Notes: a model not told the origin generated them from the letters alone. A DNA stretch of 64,000 bases from Ilyonectria destructans (GCA_020740775.1 JAHEWK010000001.1:4092001-4156000), one strand, 5' to 3'. Shown: positions 22,079-34,577, numbered from the stretch's first letter. Numbers and translations are program-made.

Positions 22079-23327
22079 TCACAACCTCGACCCCGTCTCC
22101 CCAGCACCCGCCTTCTTCGCCAACGCCCACGCAAACTCCGCCATTGGGCCCCTCGTCACGGCGTGGTGCTTGGCCTTCTCGCTGCTCGCCTGCCGCACCG
22201 CATACCGCGCCGCGATGCCCTGGCACACCGCCGCCAGCTTCCAGATGTTGAACGCCATGCCCCAGGGCACCTCCGCGCGCGGGTCGTAGCCGCTCGTCTC
22301 CGTGTACCACTCCAGGATCTGCTCCGGCCGCGGAAGCCCCGGCGTTCGTCCGGGGAGGAAGCCTGACGTGTCGTAGGGCGACGCGCCCTCGTACTCCGCC
22401 GTGGAGAAGTTGGTCATCATGTTGCACACGTCCGAGAGCGGGTGGCCCACTGTCGACATCTCCCAGCTACAAGTTGCGTGCGTTAGTACATAGGCTCCTC
22501 AATGCTCCAAGGTAGTCGTGGGGATACAACGTACTCTAGAATGCCGATAACCCGCGGCTCCGTCTTATGAAAGATCAGGTTATCGATCTTGTAGTCACCG
22601 TGCACCAGTGTCGCCCGGTCCTTGGGCTGCAGGCGCTCGTTCTTGAAGAAGCGCACCGTCTCGTCAAAGTTCGGCAGCTTTCCCACGGGCTCCTTGGACT
22701 CGACATCAACCGCTTTCTCTTGACTCCCGCAGATGGTGATCCAGGTCTGGATCTGGCGGTTGTAGAACCCAGCCGGCTTGCCGAACCGCTCCAGCCCGAC
22801 CTTTTTGTAGTCGACGGCGTGGAACCGCGCCAGCGTCTTCACAGCGTCGCGCCACATGGCCTCGCGCTCCGCCGGGCTGACGCCGGGCATGGTAAAGTCC
22901 TCGAAAATGCGCCCGTCCAGGAACTCCATGATGTAGAACGGGGTGCCGATGATGGACTCATCCTCGCACAGGCCATACGTCTTGGGGACGGCGACGTCCG
23001 TGTGCTCGAGGGCGTGCAGGACGCGGTACTCGCGCTCGACCTTGTGGGCAGTTTTGGAAAGCAGCTTGCCCGGCGGCTTCTTGCGCATCACAAAGCGCTG
23101 GCCGTCGGCGGCCGTGATCTGGTATGTGGGATTCGATTGACCGAAGCCGAACTTGACGTCACCGCTGTCAGTAACGTGGAGGGCTCCGCGATGCGCACGC
23201 GACCGACGGGGGAATTGGGGTGGCTCACCTGCTTCAAGTCGAACGGAGTCTTGATCGCGGGCACATTCTCAGAGATATATTTCTCAAAGGCCGCCTCGTC
23301 AATGGGCTGTCGTACCCTGCCAGCCAT
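22079..23327 (-). CDS. ACAD10-like aminoglycoside-phosphotransferase-fold kinase
   Basis: Protein-kinase-like enzyme of the APH (phosphotransferase) family. The closest pattern is the APH domain of ACAD10/11, implicated in phosphorylation of 4-hydroxy-acids. The substrate here is inferred only. Exons 23327-23229, 23151-22535 and 22466-22079 give 367 aa. Visible motifs: FGFGQSNPTY (residues 34-43, nucleotide loop), Brenner motif HGDYKIDN (217-224) and ILDWEMSTVGHPLSD (from 237, the metal-binding Asp, completed across the last intron). The frame opens upstream to 23396 with another ATG, but MAGRVRQPID at 23327 matches the usual family start better. There is no acyl-CoA dehydrogenase domain, as in typical stand-alone fungal versions. 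Confidence 0.88.
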
Positions 23328-24564
23328 GATGCCGGTGATTCTCCCTTGTTTGCGGTGGAAGTGCTCTGGATGGATACTGGCCACGGGCGGTCTCACTGCA
23401 GCACGAGCAGTCTAAATAGTACAGAGTGAAACAAAGAAGGCGCAAGTAAAAGTCTAAGCCAGAACCCCCAGTTTGAAAGTCTGGGATTGAGGGATGGCCT
23501 CTACATATTACCGTGACGTTGAGGGGACTGACTGATGCTCGGTCGTTAATCTGACAAGCCGAGGTACGCATGGCTATAGCTCGACTGGCCGCCGTCGCGG
23601 CTCGAGGTAAAATGCGGGTCTGTACTTCCGATTCCAAGTCCACCCCTCTTCCCCAGATGGCTCACCCTCGGCACGTTCCTGGCCCAAGAGCCACAGCCAC
23701 GGAGCCGCTTCTTCACTCGGCCAATCGGTCCCCATCCGCAACAGGTACCGGGCTATCGTCACTTGCAATTACTAGTCACCAGTCATATTCATTTGCGCGT
23801 TGAAAGCATACAGAATTCTCAATTTGTGGTCATCTTCCCCTAGCCATTATCCGGCGACGGATAACCGTAGTTGAGTCTAATCCCATCCTCAACCGGGCAA
23901 ACAACAAAGGGGCCGTAGGAAACTCTTTTCTCTTCCCAAAAAATCTTCAACAAATGTTTTTTATCTTGGTTTTTTCAGCTTTTTTTTTCTCCATCGCCTT
24001 GTCCGCCAACCTGATGTACCTGCTCGCAAAGACCAGTCGCCAGTTGGCGCTCCGTTGGTAGCCAGACCCACGTTCCGACGACGGCAAATGGATTGCAAAC
24101 TAAGTCGACAAGATACAAGGTCGAAAACAAAGGAGAAGGGACCGAACGAAATAACGAAGAGGGGGTATCCATCGTGTCGAATCGTCCATGCATTCTGTCC
24201 ATCCGATAATCCTGAGACCGCATCCATCCGAAGATGCCTGCGGCATGCTGTTGCCAGTCCAGTGCTGTATTAAAAGAAATTGATAAAAATCGAGTTGCCG
24301 GTTCCTCCACAGGATCCGGCAAAGTCCCTAGAAACCACAAGCGAAGGTGCTAATATCAAATAAGAACCCCCATTAACCACAGGCACCTTGCCGGGTTGAA
24401 CATGTCCCACCCTCCAGGGACCTTCTGGCACAAAAAAAATTCGACGAGGGGGGAGTTGAAGAAAGAAGCGCAAGAACAAGAATCATGTCTGCTGTCGTGA
24501 CATCGTAAACCGCTTGTAGACTAACAAAGGAGACAAGTGGATGCTCGCACGCGTCAACGCGTGC
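23328..24564. other. intergenic: APH-like promoter and HAP2 3' flank
   Basis: 1.24 kb between two same-strand genes. Around 23920-24000 is T-rich, and 24030-24480 is probably the HAP2 3' UTR. Only short open frames are present. Confidence 0.5.
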
Positions 24565-25506
24565 TCAGCCGTCATCCTCGTCTTCCTCATCCTTGGAGCT
24601 TGCTGTGTCTGTCTTAGCTTTCTTGTTCGCGGTCTCAGTGTCGGCTTCAGACTTGCGCTTGGTCCCTGCGGATCCAGACGCCTTCGTCGACACAACAGAA
24701 TCTCCGCCGTCGATACTGCCGTCTGGTCCCTTGGTAGCATCTCGCTCCATAGCCGCGACCTCTTCCGCAGTAAGGAATCGTCCACCGGGGCCACGGGGCC
24801 TGCGCATAGCATGGTTGTGTCGTGACTCGTGGAGGTACGGTTTCCGGCCCTTGGAGGTCAGCCTGAGCTGTTCCTCAAGTCTTTGGCGAGCGACGCGTCG
24901 CTTCAGGATGCGGTGGAATTGTTTAGCATTGACATAGAGGGGTGATTCCTCAACACCAGTGCCTGCGGGCACCTCTGGCGATTGAGGATGCTGCATCTGC
25001 GCCTGTGTCATTTGAGGAGGGGCGACGCCTGGCCGAGGCCCGGCGTGGTTCATCATGGCCTGAGCATTGGGTACTCCGGGGCTCGTGACCTGGCTCATTC
25101 GGCGACCAGGTATTTGAGAGATGTTGTTCATGCGAGGGGACTGGCGACCGTCCTTCTTTGCATTAGCACCCATTCGGGGCGAGCTGTGAGGCATGTTGGG
25201 GTCGGATGGCATATAGCCGTAATTTGAGCCAGAGGCAGCGGCGGTTGCGGCCATTGCGGCCGCTTGGATGCCAGGCATTCCATAGTGGACTTGCGGCATA
25301 CCCTGCTGTGGGACACCGTATTGTGGTTGATACATGTTGTGTCCCTGGGCTGGTGGTTGTTGCTGGTTGGGAAGAATCGGGGAGGTTTGCACCGCGTGTT
25401 GGTTGATGTTGTGGTTTGTGGGCGAGGTGATACTGTTTTGAGCGCCCGAGTTTGTGTAACCTGAGTGTGCAGCCTGTTGTTGCTGTGTGTATTGAGCGTA
25501 CTCCAT
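24565..25506 (-). CDS. HAP2: CCAAT-binding factor subunit HAP2/HapB (NF-YA)
   Basis: Sequence-specific subunit of the heterotrimeric CCAAT-binding complex, acting with HAP3 and HAP5 in the nucleus. In fungi it controls respiration, iron and redox genes. Single coding exon, 313 aa. The N-terminal 185 residues are Gln/Pro/Ala/Met-rich. The NF-YA core is at 186-246: the HAP3/5-interaction helix (PLYVNAKQFHRILKRRVARQ), a linker, and the DNA-binding part (KPYLHESRHNHAMRRPRGPG). An NLS-like KRKSEADTETANKKAK and an acidic tail (EDEDDG) follow. All core residues look intact. The upstream region is unusually long and pyrimidine-rich on the coding strand, with a possible 5' UTR intron and a CCAAT box (see findings). 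Confidence 0.96.
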   Translation of the reverse strand: MEYAQYTQQQQAAHSGYTNSGAQNSITSPTNHNINQHAVQTSPILPNQQQPPAQGHNMYQPQYGVPQQGMPQVHYGMPGIQAAAMAATAAASGSNYGYMPSDPNMPHSSPRMGANAKKDGRQSPRMNNISQIPGRRMSQVTSPGVPNAQAMMNHAGPRPGVAPPQMTQAQMQHPQSPEVPAGTGVEESPLYVNAKQFHRILKRRVARQRLEEQLRLTSKGRKPYLHESRHNHAMRRPRGPGGRFLTAEEVAAMERDATKGPDGSIDGGDSVVSTKASGSAGTKRKSEADTETANKKAKTDTASSKDEEDEDDG

Positions 25507-25807
25507 TATACTAGGAGTCGAAGCTCGTTGAGATTTGTCGAGGCACGGCGTCCTCGTCGCGTTTCAATTCGTCGTCGAGTAATGAGGCTCAAACTGACGA
25601 AGGAACGCAAGGCGCAGAGATGGAGCAATGGCAGAGCGAGGAGCGCAGATAACGAATAGCTGCAATCGAAGGAGGGACCCGATTAGCGAGCTGCGGGGTG
25701 TTTAAGGTCCGTTGGTTGCTTGGGTATAGTTGGGCATTCGGGTTGGGAGTCGTCGGTTTTGACGATAGGGTTGTCCCAAAGGTATGGGATGTCCGGGCAC
25801 CCAACCT

Positions 25808-25812
25808 ATTGG
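25808..25812 (-). promoter_or_regulatory. CCAAT box upstream of HAP2
   Basis: CCAAT on the HAP2 coding strand (TATCCAATAGG context), about 300 bp before its ATG. It is a candidate site for feedback by the CCAAT-binding complex, by inference only. Confidence 0.35.
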
Positions 25813-26416
25813 ATATGCGTGGATGAGCTGGCAGGCGGGATGGGGGCAAGGCAGCTCAGATGGTCAACCACGGCATATGCGGGCTGATGTCGTGGCTGGA
25901 CACGGTCTGGGGTGGCTGAGGTAACTTGGATCGAGGCCACGTGAGAACGAAGCAAGGTAGAGTTGCAAAGAGAGCTTGGATTGTCGAGCACAGGGCAGAG
26001 CGCGACGCGAAACTGCACTTGGCTGGTCAGTTGCTTGCTCAAAGAGATCTGTCCAACCATAGGCGTTAGCTTGGGTGTATATATGCCAGCCAGGATGAAG
26101 GGGAATGGAGAAAAATGGGGAATGGGAGGGATTGAGGGGCCCGGCGGGAAGGGGTGCAGCGCGCGTCTGGAAGCCACACACTCTTGATGCGTTGGCAGCC
26201 CAGAGAGACCATGCATGACGGAATATGCAAGACCCAGGCCCACCATGCCCACCACGCCCACCACGGTCAACACGCCGGCCGGCTCAGCAGCGGCTTGGGG
26301 TCGTTGTGGTGGTGGCGGCGCAGACACGAGTGACAGCGAACCGGACCGACGACGAGAGCGGGCCCTAGGCTGCTACACGCATCCAGATAGGCGCTATGGG
26401 AACTCGCATCGGACTT

Positions 26417-26452
26417 GCGTCAAGGCAAGCGTCAAGGCAAGCGTCAAGGCGA
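26417..26452. repeat. 12-bp tandem repeat, three copies
   Basis: GCGTCAAGGCAA repeated three times, the last copy ending GCGA. It lies in the HAP2 upstream region. Confidence 0.9.
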
Positions 26453-29400
26453 GGCGGCGCCCAAGCTAGTTGGACGAGGAGGCTCGAGTCTCTTCCGGTG
26501 CTCTGGATAGCTGCAGTCCTGCGCCTTGCGACAGGGAGTGGGGCGGGGAGGCAGGCAAACAAGACAACAAAAGGGACGGGCGTGCATATCGAGGCTGGGA
26601 GGGCAGGGGGCATCGCTGTGTCACGACGCTCGAAGTGACCCAGCTCGTGGGAGAAGAGAGGAGACAGTGATGCCAAAGGTGGTGACGATGTGCGAGGGGG
26701 TGTCTGGCCGGGGAGGGCTTGAATCAGGAAGGTCGACCAAGGAAGCGTGCGCTCCTCGCACGGCACTGCCGGGCCCAAGTGCGACCAAGACACAGAGAGC
26801 GAGACAGGCAACACAAACACAAAAAGAGAAAACACAGTACGTACCAAGCGTTGATGCTTCGTCAGGGATCTTGGTAGCCGTCAGACGGAGCAGCAGCGGC
26901 TATGTCCGTGTCGTCAGCATGAGCCTCGTTAGGGTTTCAGACGGTGCAGTGCAGTGCAGTACAATCAAGGCGGGGGGGAGGGAGCTTCAAGCACCTAAGC
27001 ACCCAAGCACCAAGAGTCGGTGTAAGTGAGAAGAGTGTGAGGCCAGGGTGAGTGCGTGCAGGGTGGTAGCGAGCCGTAGCCAAGCGAAGAGCGTGCCGTC
27101 AATGCGAAAGGCGACTGACAGCCAGAGGAGAAAAAAAGGCGCGGCTCTCAAGCAAGGCGCGACAGCTCTCTCGCTCAGCACGGTCGACGCTTGCTTGACG
27201 CTTGCTTAACGCTTGACGGGGCGGATGCAATGACAGCTCGCTCGCGCGTGCAAGCACTCACACACTGACGGCCCGAAGGGGAGGCGACCAACGAGGTGGT
27301 TGGGAGGGGGGAAGGGAATGCGTCGTTGTTCGCAGGTGGCTGCACGAGGGAGGCTCTACGTACCTTTTTGTGGTGTGCGGTGCGACAGATGCAAACGCGG
27401 ACGCGGATGCACGGCTGGCGAGGCGGAAATGGCAGAGCTCCAGGCACTCCAAGCTGTCGACGCGACAGGCTGTCGCGAAGGCTGATTGATGGCTGTGAAT
27501 CTGGGGTAAAATCGGGATCCGCAGGCACAGACCGTCACCTGACAAGGAGAGCGGCCAATGGAGTTGATGAAGGCGAAGCTGGAGACAATGATAGGCTTCA
27601 GTTGTTGCGATGTTGAGAGAGGTCAAAAAGGCGACGCGAGAAGAGCGTGCTGATTTGCTGGTGGCGGGAGGTGGGTAGATGGGGATTGGGGGTGGGCTGT
27701 CTCGGGTGGGCGAGGGCTGACGGTCGCGCGGCAGAAAAGAGTTGATTGAGTGCGTGCGTGCGTGAGTGCGCGTGCGCGTGCGGGTACGGGTACGGGAGCT
27801 TTGTGCGTGCGCCGGCAGAGGGACTAACACGGATAGGCGAGTGAGGGTGAGAGGGTGAATGAGGAAGAAAGACCAGAGGGAATAGCTTGTCGGAGATAGC
27901 CTGATAGTGGCAAGCCAAGGTAGGAGGAGTATGATTTGTAGGAGCTGGAGCTCGGAGTAGGGGCGGGACGCGCCTTTGTTGTCAAACACACTCCTCAGTT
28001 GGGGGCGTACGCGCTCAGTGAGTGAGAGAGTGGGAGGAGGGTGCGAGAGGGGAGTGAGAGGGAATGGGGTAAAGTCGTGTAGAGAGGGAAAAGGTTAGGT
28101 AACGCGCGCAGTGGGCACGGCGTTTTTCAGGCTGCAGCTGAGCGTCTTTTGGGCTTTGACAGCTCTCAGTTGACGGGACTCAAGCTATGCGCCAGTTGCC
28201 AGCGGCAAGTCGCCGTCGTCGTCGATTTGGCGCCGTCGAGTCAGCAGGCTGAAGCTCTTGTTGACGGTGCTGACACCAGGGCGGCGGGCGGCTCTGTGCT
28301 GCGCGCGCCTGAGCTGTTTTGCCGTTTGGGGAGACTGGGCGGGCGGTTGAGCGAATCGCAAACCCGACCTGTCGTTGCGCTGGAAAGCTTGTAGTCTGGG
28401 CCGTCGTCGACAGGCAATAGCCACGGCAAGGGGACGGGCAAGGCGTTTGTCCAATTAGTCGAGTCGCTGTGAATGGCCAGCGAACAGAACGGTGTTTCGA
28501 CGCTGGGACGAATCTGATTGCTTGTCGAGTGGAGGGAGCAGCAGGATTGATTGGCCGTGGAGGAGGAGAAGCCGCGAAGGAGGACGAGGAAATGCGACGA
28601 GATGATTTGAGGGGCGGGACCAGACTCTTTTAACACTTGTGACTGGCTGATTCAGCCCTCCGGTGGGGCTCCCCGGTGGCTGGCAGCTGGTCTGGATTTT
28701 GATTTGCGGACATGACGTGATGCAGGGAAAAAAGAAGTGGCGCGGTTTTTTTCCCTCGCTCTGAGACGGTAGTCCCGTTTGGGGAGGGGTTTTTTTCTTC
28801 TCTTTTCTTGGGGACGTCGTCCCGGGGACTTGACCCCGGGCAGAGTCCCGTCCCGTCGCCTTTTGGCTTCAATTACGCAGCTGGGGATAAACGTCCAGAG
28901 AGGGCAATTGCCGGACAGTGCTCTCAGTTGCAGTCCGACACTCGTTGTCTCGGCCACTACGGTACCTCGGCCTCTGTCTATCCACCAACCATGCACTGCG
29001 GCCGCTCGACTGAGGAGACTTTTTGCTCGTCAGCATGCATAGCTAACGTAGTTGTCTCCAGCGATTACGCTTTCTTCCATGTTCCTCCCAGTTTCCTAGC
29101 AGTTTCATTTCACTGTTTCGTCGATTCTCCTCATCCTGCTCCCCCCACTCTCCGACTCCCTCCCCCATACTTTGGGGAATTGGGAATGAAAGTGTATTCA
29201 CCCACACTCACACACTCACACGCTCACACAGTGTCATCCTCTCCTTGCTCGAGAGGGTTCTTTTCCCGACTTGTCTCGTATTGTCTCGTCTTTTGTTTCC
29301 TCCGCCTTACCTTTTCTAACGCCACTCCCTTCTTCCCTCTCCCGCTATGCCAGACCGCCTCTCTATTGTTGTCCACCGCCGCCCACTCCTCGCCTCTCCT

Positions 29401-29906
29401 CTCACTCCCAGCAAGGCAGACAGCCTAGACAGCCTAGACAAGTACAATGCTTCCGTGCTGCAGTACAAATTGTGCCCAATGACGCCAGCAGTGGAAGCCA
29501 AAAACAGGTGTTTCGTTCTTGCCCCCCCTCCGTCGGCCGATCACTCAGATCGATGATGGATGGTGTGTGTCTGAGCTGGCAATCCAGGCTCGGAGACTAA
29601 AATTAGCCCCAAGTTTTTTACCTTCCGGCGGACGACGGGGGCGGAGGCGACGGCGCACTCGGAACTGGCAGCTAGGTACGGATACCTGGGGCTGGAAAGT
29701 TAGAGGCGGTGACCTGGCGGCCTTTCGTATTTGCCTTGGCGTGATGTGACTTGGGTTTCTTTCTAGTTCAGCTTGCTCCTTCCTTGCAACTTTTCGGGAT
29801 CGTGGGACGGCTTGTGTCAACCTGCGGCTGGCGTTGGTGATGGCTTCCACTATCGATTCTGGAGCTTGAACACGGGCGCTATTACGATGGGCTTGCCGAG
29901 CTGCGA

Positions 29907-29939
29907 GGCTGGACATGGGCTGGACATGGGCTGGACACG
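29907..29939. repeat. 11-bp tandem repeat, about three copies
   Basis: Unit GGGCTGGACAT, one copy with a C for T change, in the large intergenic region. Confidence 0.8.
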
Positions 29940-30929
29940 GGCTGGGAGGTGGGCTGGGCGGGCCTCAGGCGGTGGGTTTGGTTGGGCCGCTGCGTGTCGG
30001 GCCTCATGAGCGCTTGACTACATGCGAGCACCGGAACCGCTCGTGGCGCTGCCTCAGAAGGGCCTAGGTCCTCCGTCTGCACGTGATGTCGAATTTGCCT
30101 CCTTTGAGAGCCTTGTCGGGCTGTCGGAGCCAGTGTGATGAGTAAAGTGAGCACATCGATCGGAGACACCACACGAAACAAGGAAAATGTCGGTGTGGTA
30201 ATGCGACCGGGGCAGCGCACGTTGTGACTCCGTCGTCCATGGCGCATCGGCGAGCGAGACATTTCCAGCTTGTTCGGTTTTTTTTCTTCTGTTTGATGCC
30301 TCGCTGATGCCTCAATGCCTCCGCATGTTTGCCAGAGGCTTTGCTTTTCCCGAGAGGCCCCGTCTCAGCGGCACTGTACGAAGTACACTAGACGGTAGCA
30401 CGTACATACAGAGTACGGTGCACCAACGCACACTCAGGAGGCAGAACGCGCATGGACGGGGTCAAGGATGATGGATTTCGCTGTATCTGGGACAAAGAGG
30501 AGGATGCGGTTGCATTTCGCTGTGCTCACTTGGCCCAAGCTTGGGACGTGTCGCCGTCCCCTAATGCACCCAAGGAGGAGCAGAGGCGCCGCCTGACCCC
30601 CGTCAATTGAGGTGGCCCCCTCTCGAGTCTGTGAATTCAGAGGCCGCGGCCGCCCGCAGCGGTTCGTACGTAACAGTGATGAAGTCGGTGAGTGGTCCGG
30701 AAGCTCTTGGCACTTTGGATTCGAGGTGCTCAGTGGGTGATCAGTGATTCCGCGAGTGCGCAACACAGGAAACCTCGTGGCCAGGCGCGGGACGGCTGCC
30801 GAAAGGTCTGATGTGTGATGATGGTCATGTAGTTACTTCGCACTGGTGTCTTGAGTTTCTCGTCGCAGCAGCGCCGTTGCTTTTGCCAGTGCGATCCGAT
30901 CGTGGGGGGCAGCGAGGTCGAGGCGTCCC

Positions 30930-30970
30930 TTGTCTTGTCTTGTCTTGTCTTGTCTGGTCTTGTCTTGGTC
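30930..30970. repeat. TTGTC pentanucleotide repeat
   Basis: About five perfect copies of TTGTC followed by degenerate units (GGTCTTGTCTTGG). Confidence 0.9.
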
Positions 30971-33600
30971 TGTCACGTTGAGTTGCGCTTTGGCTCCCCT
31001 CGGCATGACACACGCTGCGCTCTCCCTCGTTTGCCTTCGAGACTCGTCACGGAGGAGGAGACCACCAGCATCAAGCACCCATCACGCCAGGACAGGCTGT
31101 CGTGGTGGTGCTACGCTGTGCTGTTGTTGCCTTATGCCGCTGGGTATTATTGATCCCGTCATACCAGACTGTGCTGCACCTGTAGTGTGTACTGCGAGGC
31201 AACACGAGTGTCCCGCACTGCGTACATTGTGGATGTGAATGGAGTGTGGGGCCTGCCGCCTTGTGGGTGCGCGTTGTACGTTGTACCCGTCGTGGTGCTG
31301 TGCCGTGTGGGTTGGTGATGTCTGGTTGGGCGCCCAGGTGTCTTGGGTGGAATCAATCCCGCAGCTGTGTGGGCAATCCGGCAAATCCCTTTGACGAAAA
31401 GGCTTCTACTGACTTTCCAACTCGGGATCTGGGTCGCAGTTTTGGTGCCGCTGAGTGGTTGGAAAGGATCCTAGACAACGCCGTTGATCCCCTTCTCGCC
31501 TCCTATCACGTTGGAGAGACGGCGAGCATTATTGACCATTAATGGGCGACCTACGGCGATGACGGAGGTGGTAGTGGACGCCACAGTACGCTGTGCAACT
31601 GGCATCTCGACTTCGGGTACACGCGTCGTGGACTGACGCTGCTCCTCGAGCATCATGACGCACTTTCATCACCGCCAATGCCATGGCGGCATGTGATTGA
31701 TGACGGCCGATGGCCGACGGCAACCAAATCGTCCCATCGAGCGCGTGGGCTATGTACAGGCGAGCGGCGACAGGCGACCTTCAGGTCTCAAGACCATGGC
31801 GTAGGCGCTGGCTCCTCTTCCGGGATGCCTCGATGCCTCGACGCCCAACGGCTGCCGCCAACGCAATGCGACAAAGTAGCTCCAAAAGAGAATCCCCCGG
31901 CAGAGTGACAGATCAACTCGCCTCACTTGACAACCCAGGGCGCGTCCTCGACGTTACCTGGGTGGTGGGGAAGCTGGGCATCATCGTCTGCCCGCTATGT
32001 TGTTGGTTCCTCGAACTAATACATGCCTGCGTCTTGCATTTGCATTCAGGCTATGCCGACAACGGTCCTGGATCTTGGCTCTGGTCAACTTGCACTTGTC
32101 TCTGGCCTGGGAACCCAACTCATCAAGCCGCTCTGCGCTGTCGAGGTCCAGTGCGGTCAATGTTGGATGCTTCCGTCAGACCACGGCGGCGTATCAGTAG
32201 CCGGACCTCCTCCTCCTCCTCGCACCACCAACCACCCGTGCACACCATCTCGCATCTCGGGCTGCCTCTCCAGACACCCTCGGCGCTCCACGGCCCAATC
32301 TAATCCCATCTAGAACAGAGGCTCACTCTCAATTGATTACCTCGCTTCGTGCCGCTCGCTGCCTTTTCTCCGTCAGCAACCCCCCGCAGTGTCTAACCCT
32401 CGTGTCTAACCCTCATGTCTCATTTCCCCGTCCTGGCCGTTCACATGCGGCGGATCGTCTCCCAACCATCACCTTCGCGTCACCGGGTTGGATTCCCGTC
32501 CATCACAGCGATCCGCAGCCTTGTTTCTCCTTCTCCTCTTTCTCCCGCTCGGCCACCCCGGAGCTAGGCTCGGGCCACAGGGAAGCCCGTCACATCCACC
32601 TCTCCCCGATTCGCCCGTAGCATTCCTCCATTCCCCTCGCCTCTGCTTCGTCGGGAATGATTCCCCCTCCTCCGCGCTTAAACCCAGGGGGACGTTTCTC
32701 CCTATGCTCTTCGCTTCGCGACTGATATGACGCCCACCCGCCGGTCGGGACCTTCCCCCAAACTGCAATTAGCTATCCCCTGCTCTTTCGGCCGTGCTCC
32801 CTCGGGATTCGGGCATCACGCGTGCGTCGGCGCGAATGACCTTTGGCGTTGCCGTTGACGGAGCGTCTCTCCGAGCTCCGTTGACGATCATCATCTAAAG
32901 TAACCTCGTCGCGTTCCTGGCGCTTAGGATGTGACGTGGCTAATGGCACATGAGACCGTGGAATGTCGAGGATGGTGGTCGCAACGTGAACCCGCCGGAG
33001 TCATCGTCACCCCGAGCTGACTGGCGTTTCCACCACCGCCTCGGCTGCTGTTATTGTTGCTCTGTAGCAAGTACATTATTTCCACCAGCAACTAATTAAT
33101 CTAATTAATCAAATAAATTACATTTGTGTCTAGATGCCAGTCTTATCTTGACATCTTGCTTCTACCTTCGATCGGTTCCCTGGTACTGTTTTTGTCTGTT
33201 CGAGCGTAACACATTTGACAGGTTGGCTTTGTCCTCGTAATCTTCATGAACTTTACATCGGCGATTGTCGTAACTTTTTGAGTTCTGTCTGTCTCATCGG
33301 GCTTCCGTGTAGCGTTCGCTCCTCCATCTTGGTGTACATATGTATCTCTAATCGTCTCAGAGTCGCATTCCTGTCTTTGGTTGTCACAGCTGACCAGCCA
33401 GTGGTCAGTCCGATCAGGCCTCTCGTGCAGTGGAATGCTACGTAGTTAGCTAAGTTCTCACATGGCATACCAGTAACTCTTACGCATGTACCTGGGTAGA
33501 TCAAGTCGAGGACTGTTCTACTGTGAATGTTTGGATTGAGTGGTGGGTTTGTGCATTTGGTGTCATTGGCAGGGGCTCCACAGGCCAACCGCGTGCATGT

Positions 33601-34577
33601 TCACATTGTTCTTCCGATGTCCCGCAGATTTCTCTCTTGCAGCGACAGTGTCGATGTAGCCGCAGTTGTCTTTGTATGTGTGATATTCCATCTATATCCA
33701 TACATGGGTGGCTTCGAATGAGACTTATATGCGATGGAGAGCCTGAGTGGTGGGAATGTTTCGATGTACAAATATTCAATTTTCATTATCACAACCTGAG
33801 CAAAGTTCGATACCAAGCCAAAAAGCTCGCCAATAGACAAATCAGATACGTATATAATCAAATATACAGGTGCTATTATAATCAGACACAAAAATAGTGC
33901 CCAGTTCCGGCGAGTGACACCGCAAGGCCAACCTCTAGAAAGGTATAGGGTAAGTGTCGTTCCAATTTCAATCCTGAAGACGTGGGCAACATCCTTGGCA
34001 CAATAACGAAAGACGAAAATAATCTCGCCAATTTCAACTACCATAGTGGTATTGACTACGAACGCTCCGTTGTTCAGGGTCCACAGATCCGAGAGTCGAC
34101 TCTCAGTCTGTAACCACAGTAGTTGCCACAGAGTCCCTAAGAGGACCAACCTTTGTAGCACTCTGAAGATGTCTTGTTTATTTATATTGAGCAAGACGTA
34201 AGAGATATCTCGTATCCCCAGAGGAGTTTCACAAACGTGACACGCACGATACCACGGGGATTATATTGCAGTGAATCGGAACTTTCACCAACAGCATCCA
34301 GAAGCAGGCGAGTAGAGCTCAGGAGACGCGCACGAAACAAGGGGCTCAAGACAACAGTCCATGGACGTTGATTAGAATGGACGATGGATAAAATAGATAG
34401 AGTAAAGATAACGTGGAATATCCTACATAGTAGAGGCTTGGTAGGTCCTCGACGAAACCACCTGTCCCTGCCCGACATCATAGGCCGACAGACAGTCGCA
34501 CAACAACTGGGGGAGCTGACATGTCCGGTATTTCCCCTTATGTCGCCATGGTCACACCACTTCCTCACAGAAGACAC
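33601..34577 (-). other. Possible membrane-protein gene or gene relic, unrecognised
   Basis: In an AT-richer patch of the intergenic region the minus strand holds a 197-codon frame (34194-33601) encoding several hydrophobic stretches: LVLLGTLWQLLWL, NWALFLCLIIIAPVYLIIYV and a weaker one near NTTMVVEIGEIIFVFRY. It starts without an ATG. A second frame (34577-34182) overlaps its 5' end and contains ATGs, so the two could be exons. The only frame-preserving splice I found uses a poor GTTTGT donor. I cannot name a family. It may be a decayed gene, an orphan gene with introns I misread, or chance. Confidence 0.25.

Noticed and set aside
27258..27989. 243-codon minus-strand frame upstream of HAP2
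   Set aside because: The translation is Ser/Thr/Arg/His low-complexity (RTRTRTRTHARTH) from a CT-rich leader. Other frames are open over the same stretch.
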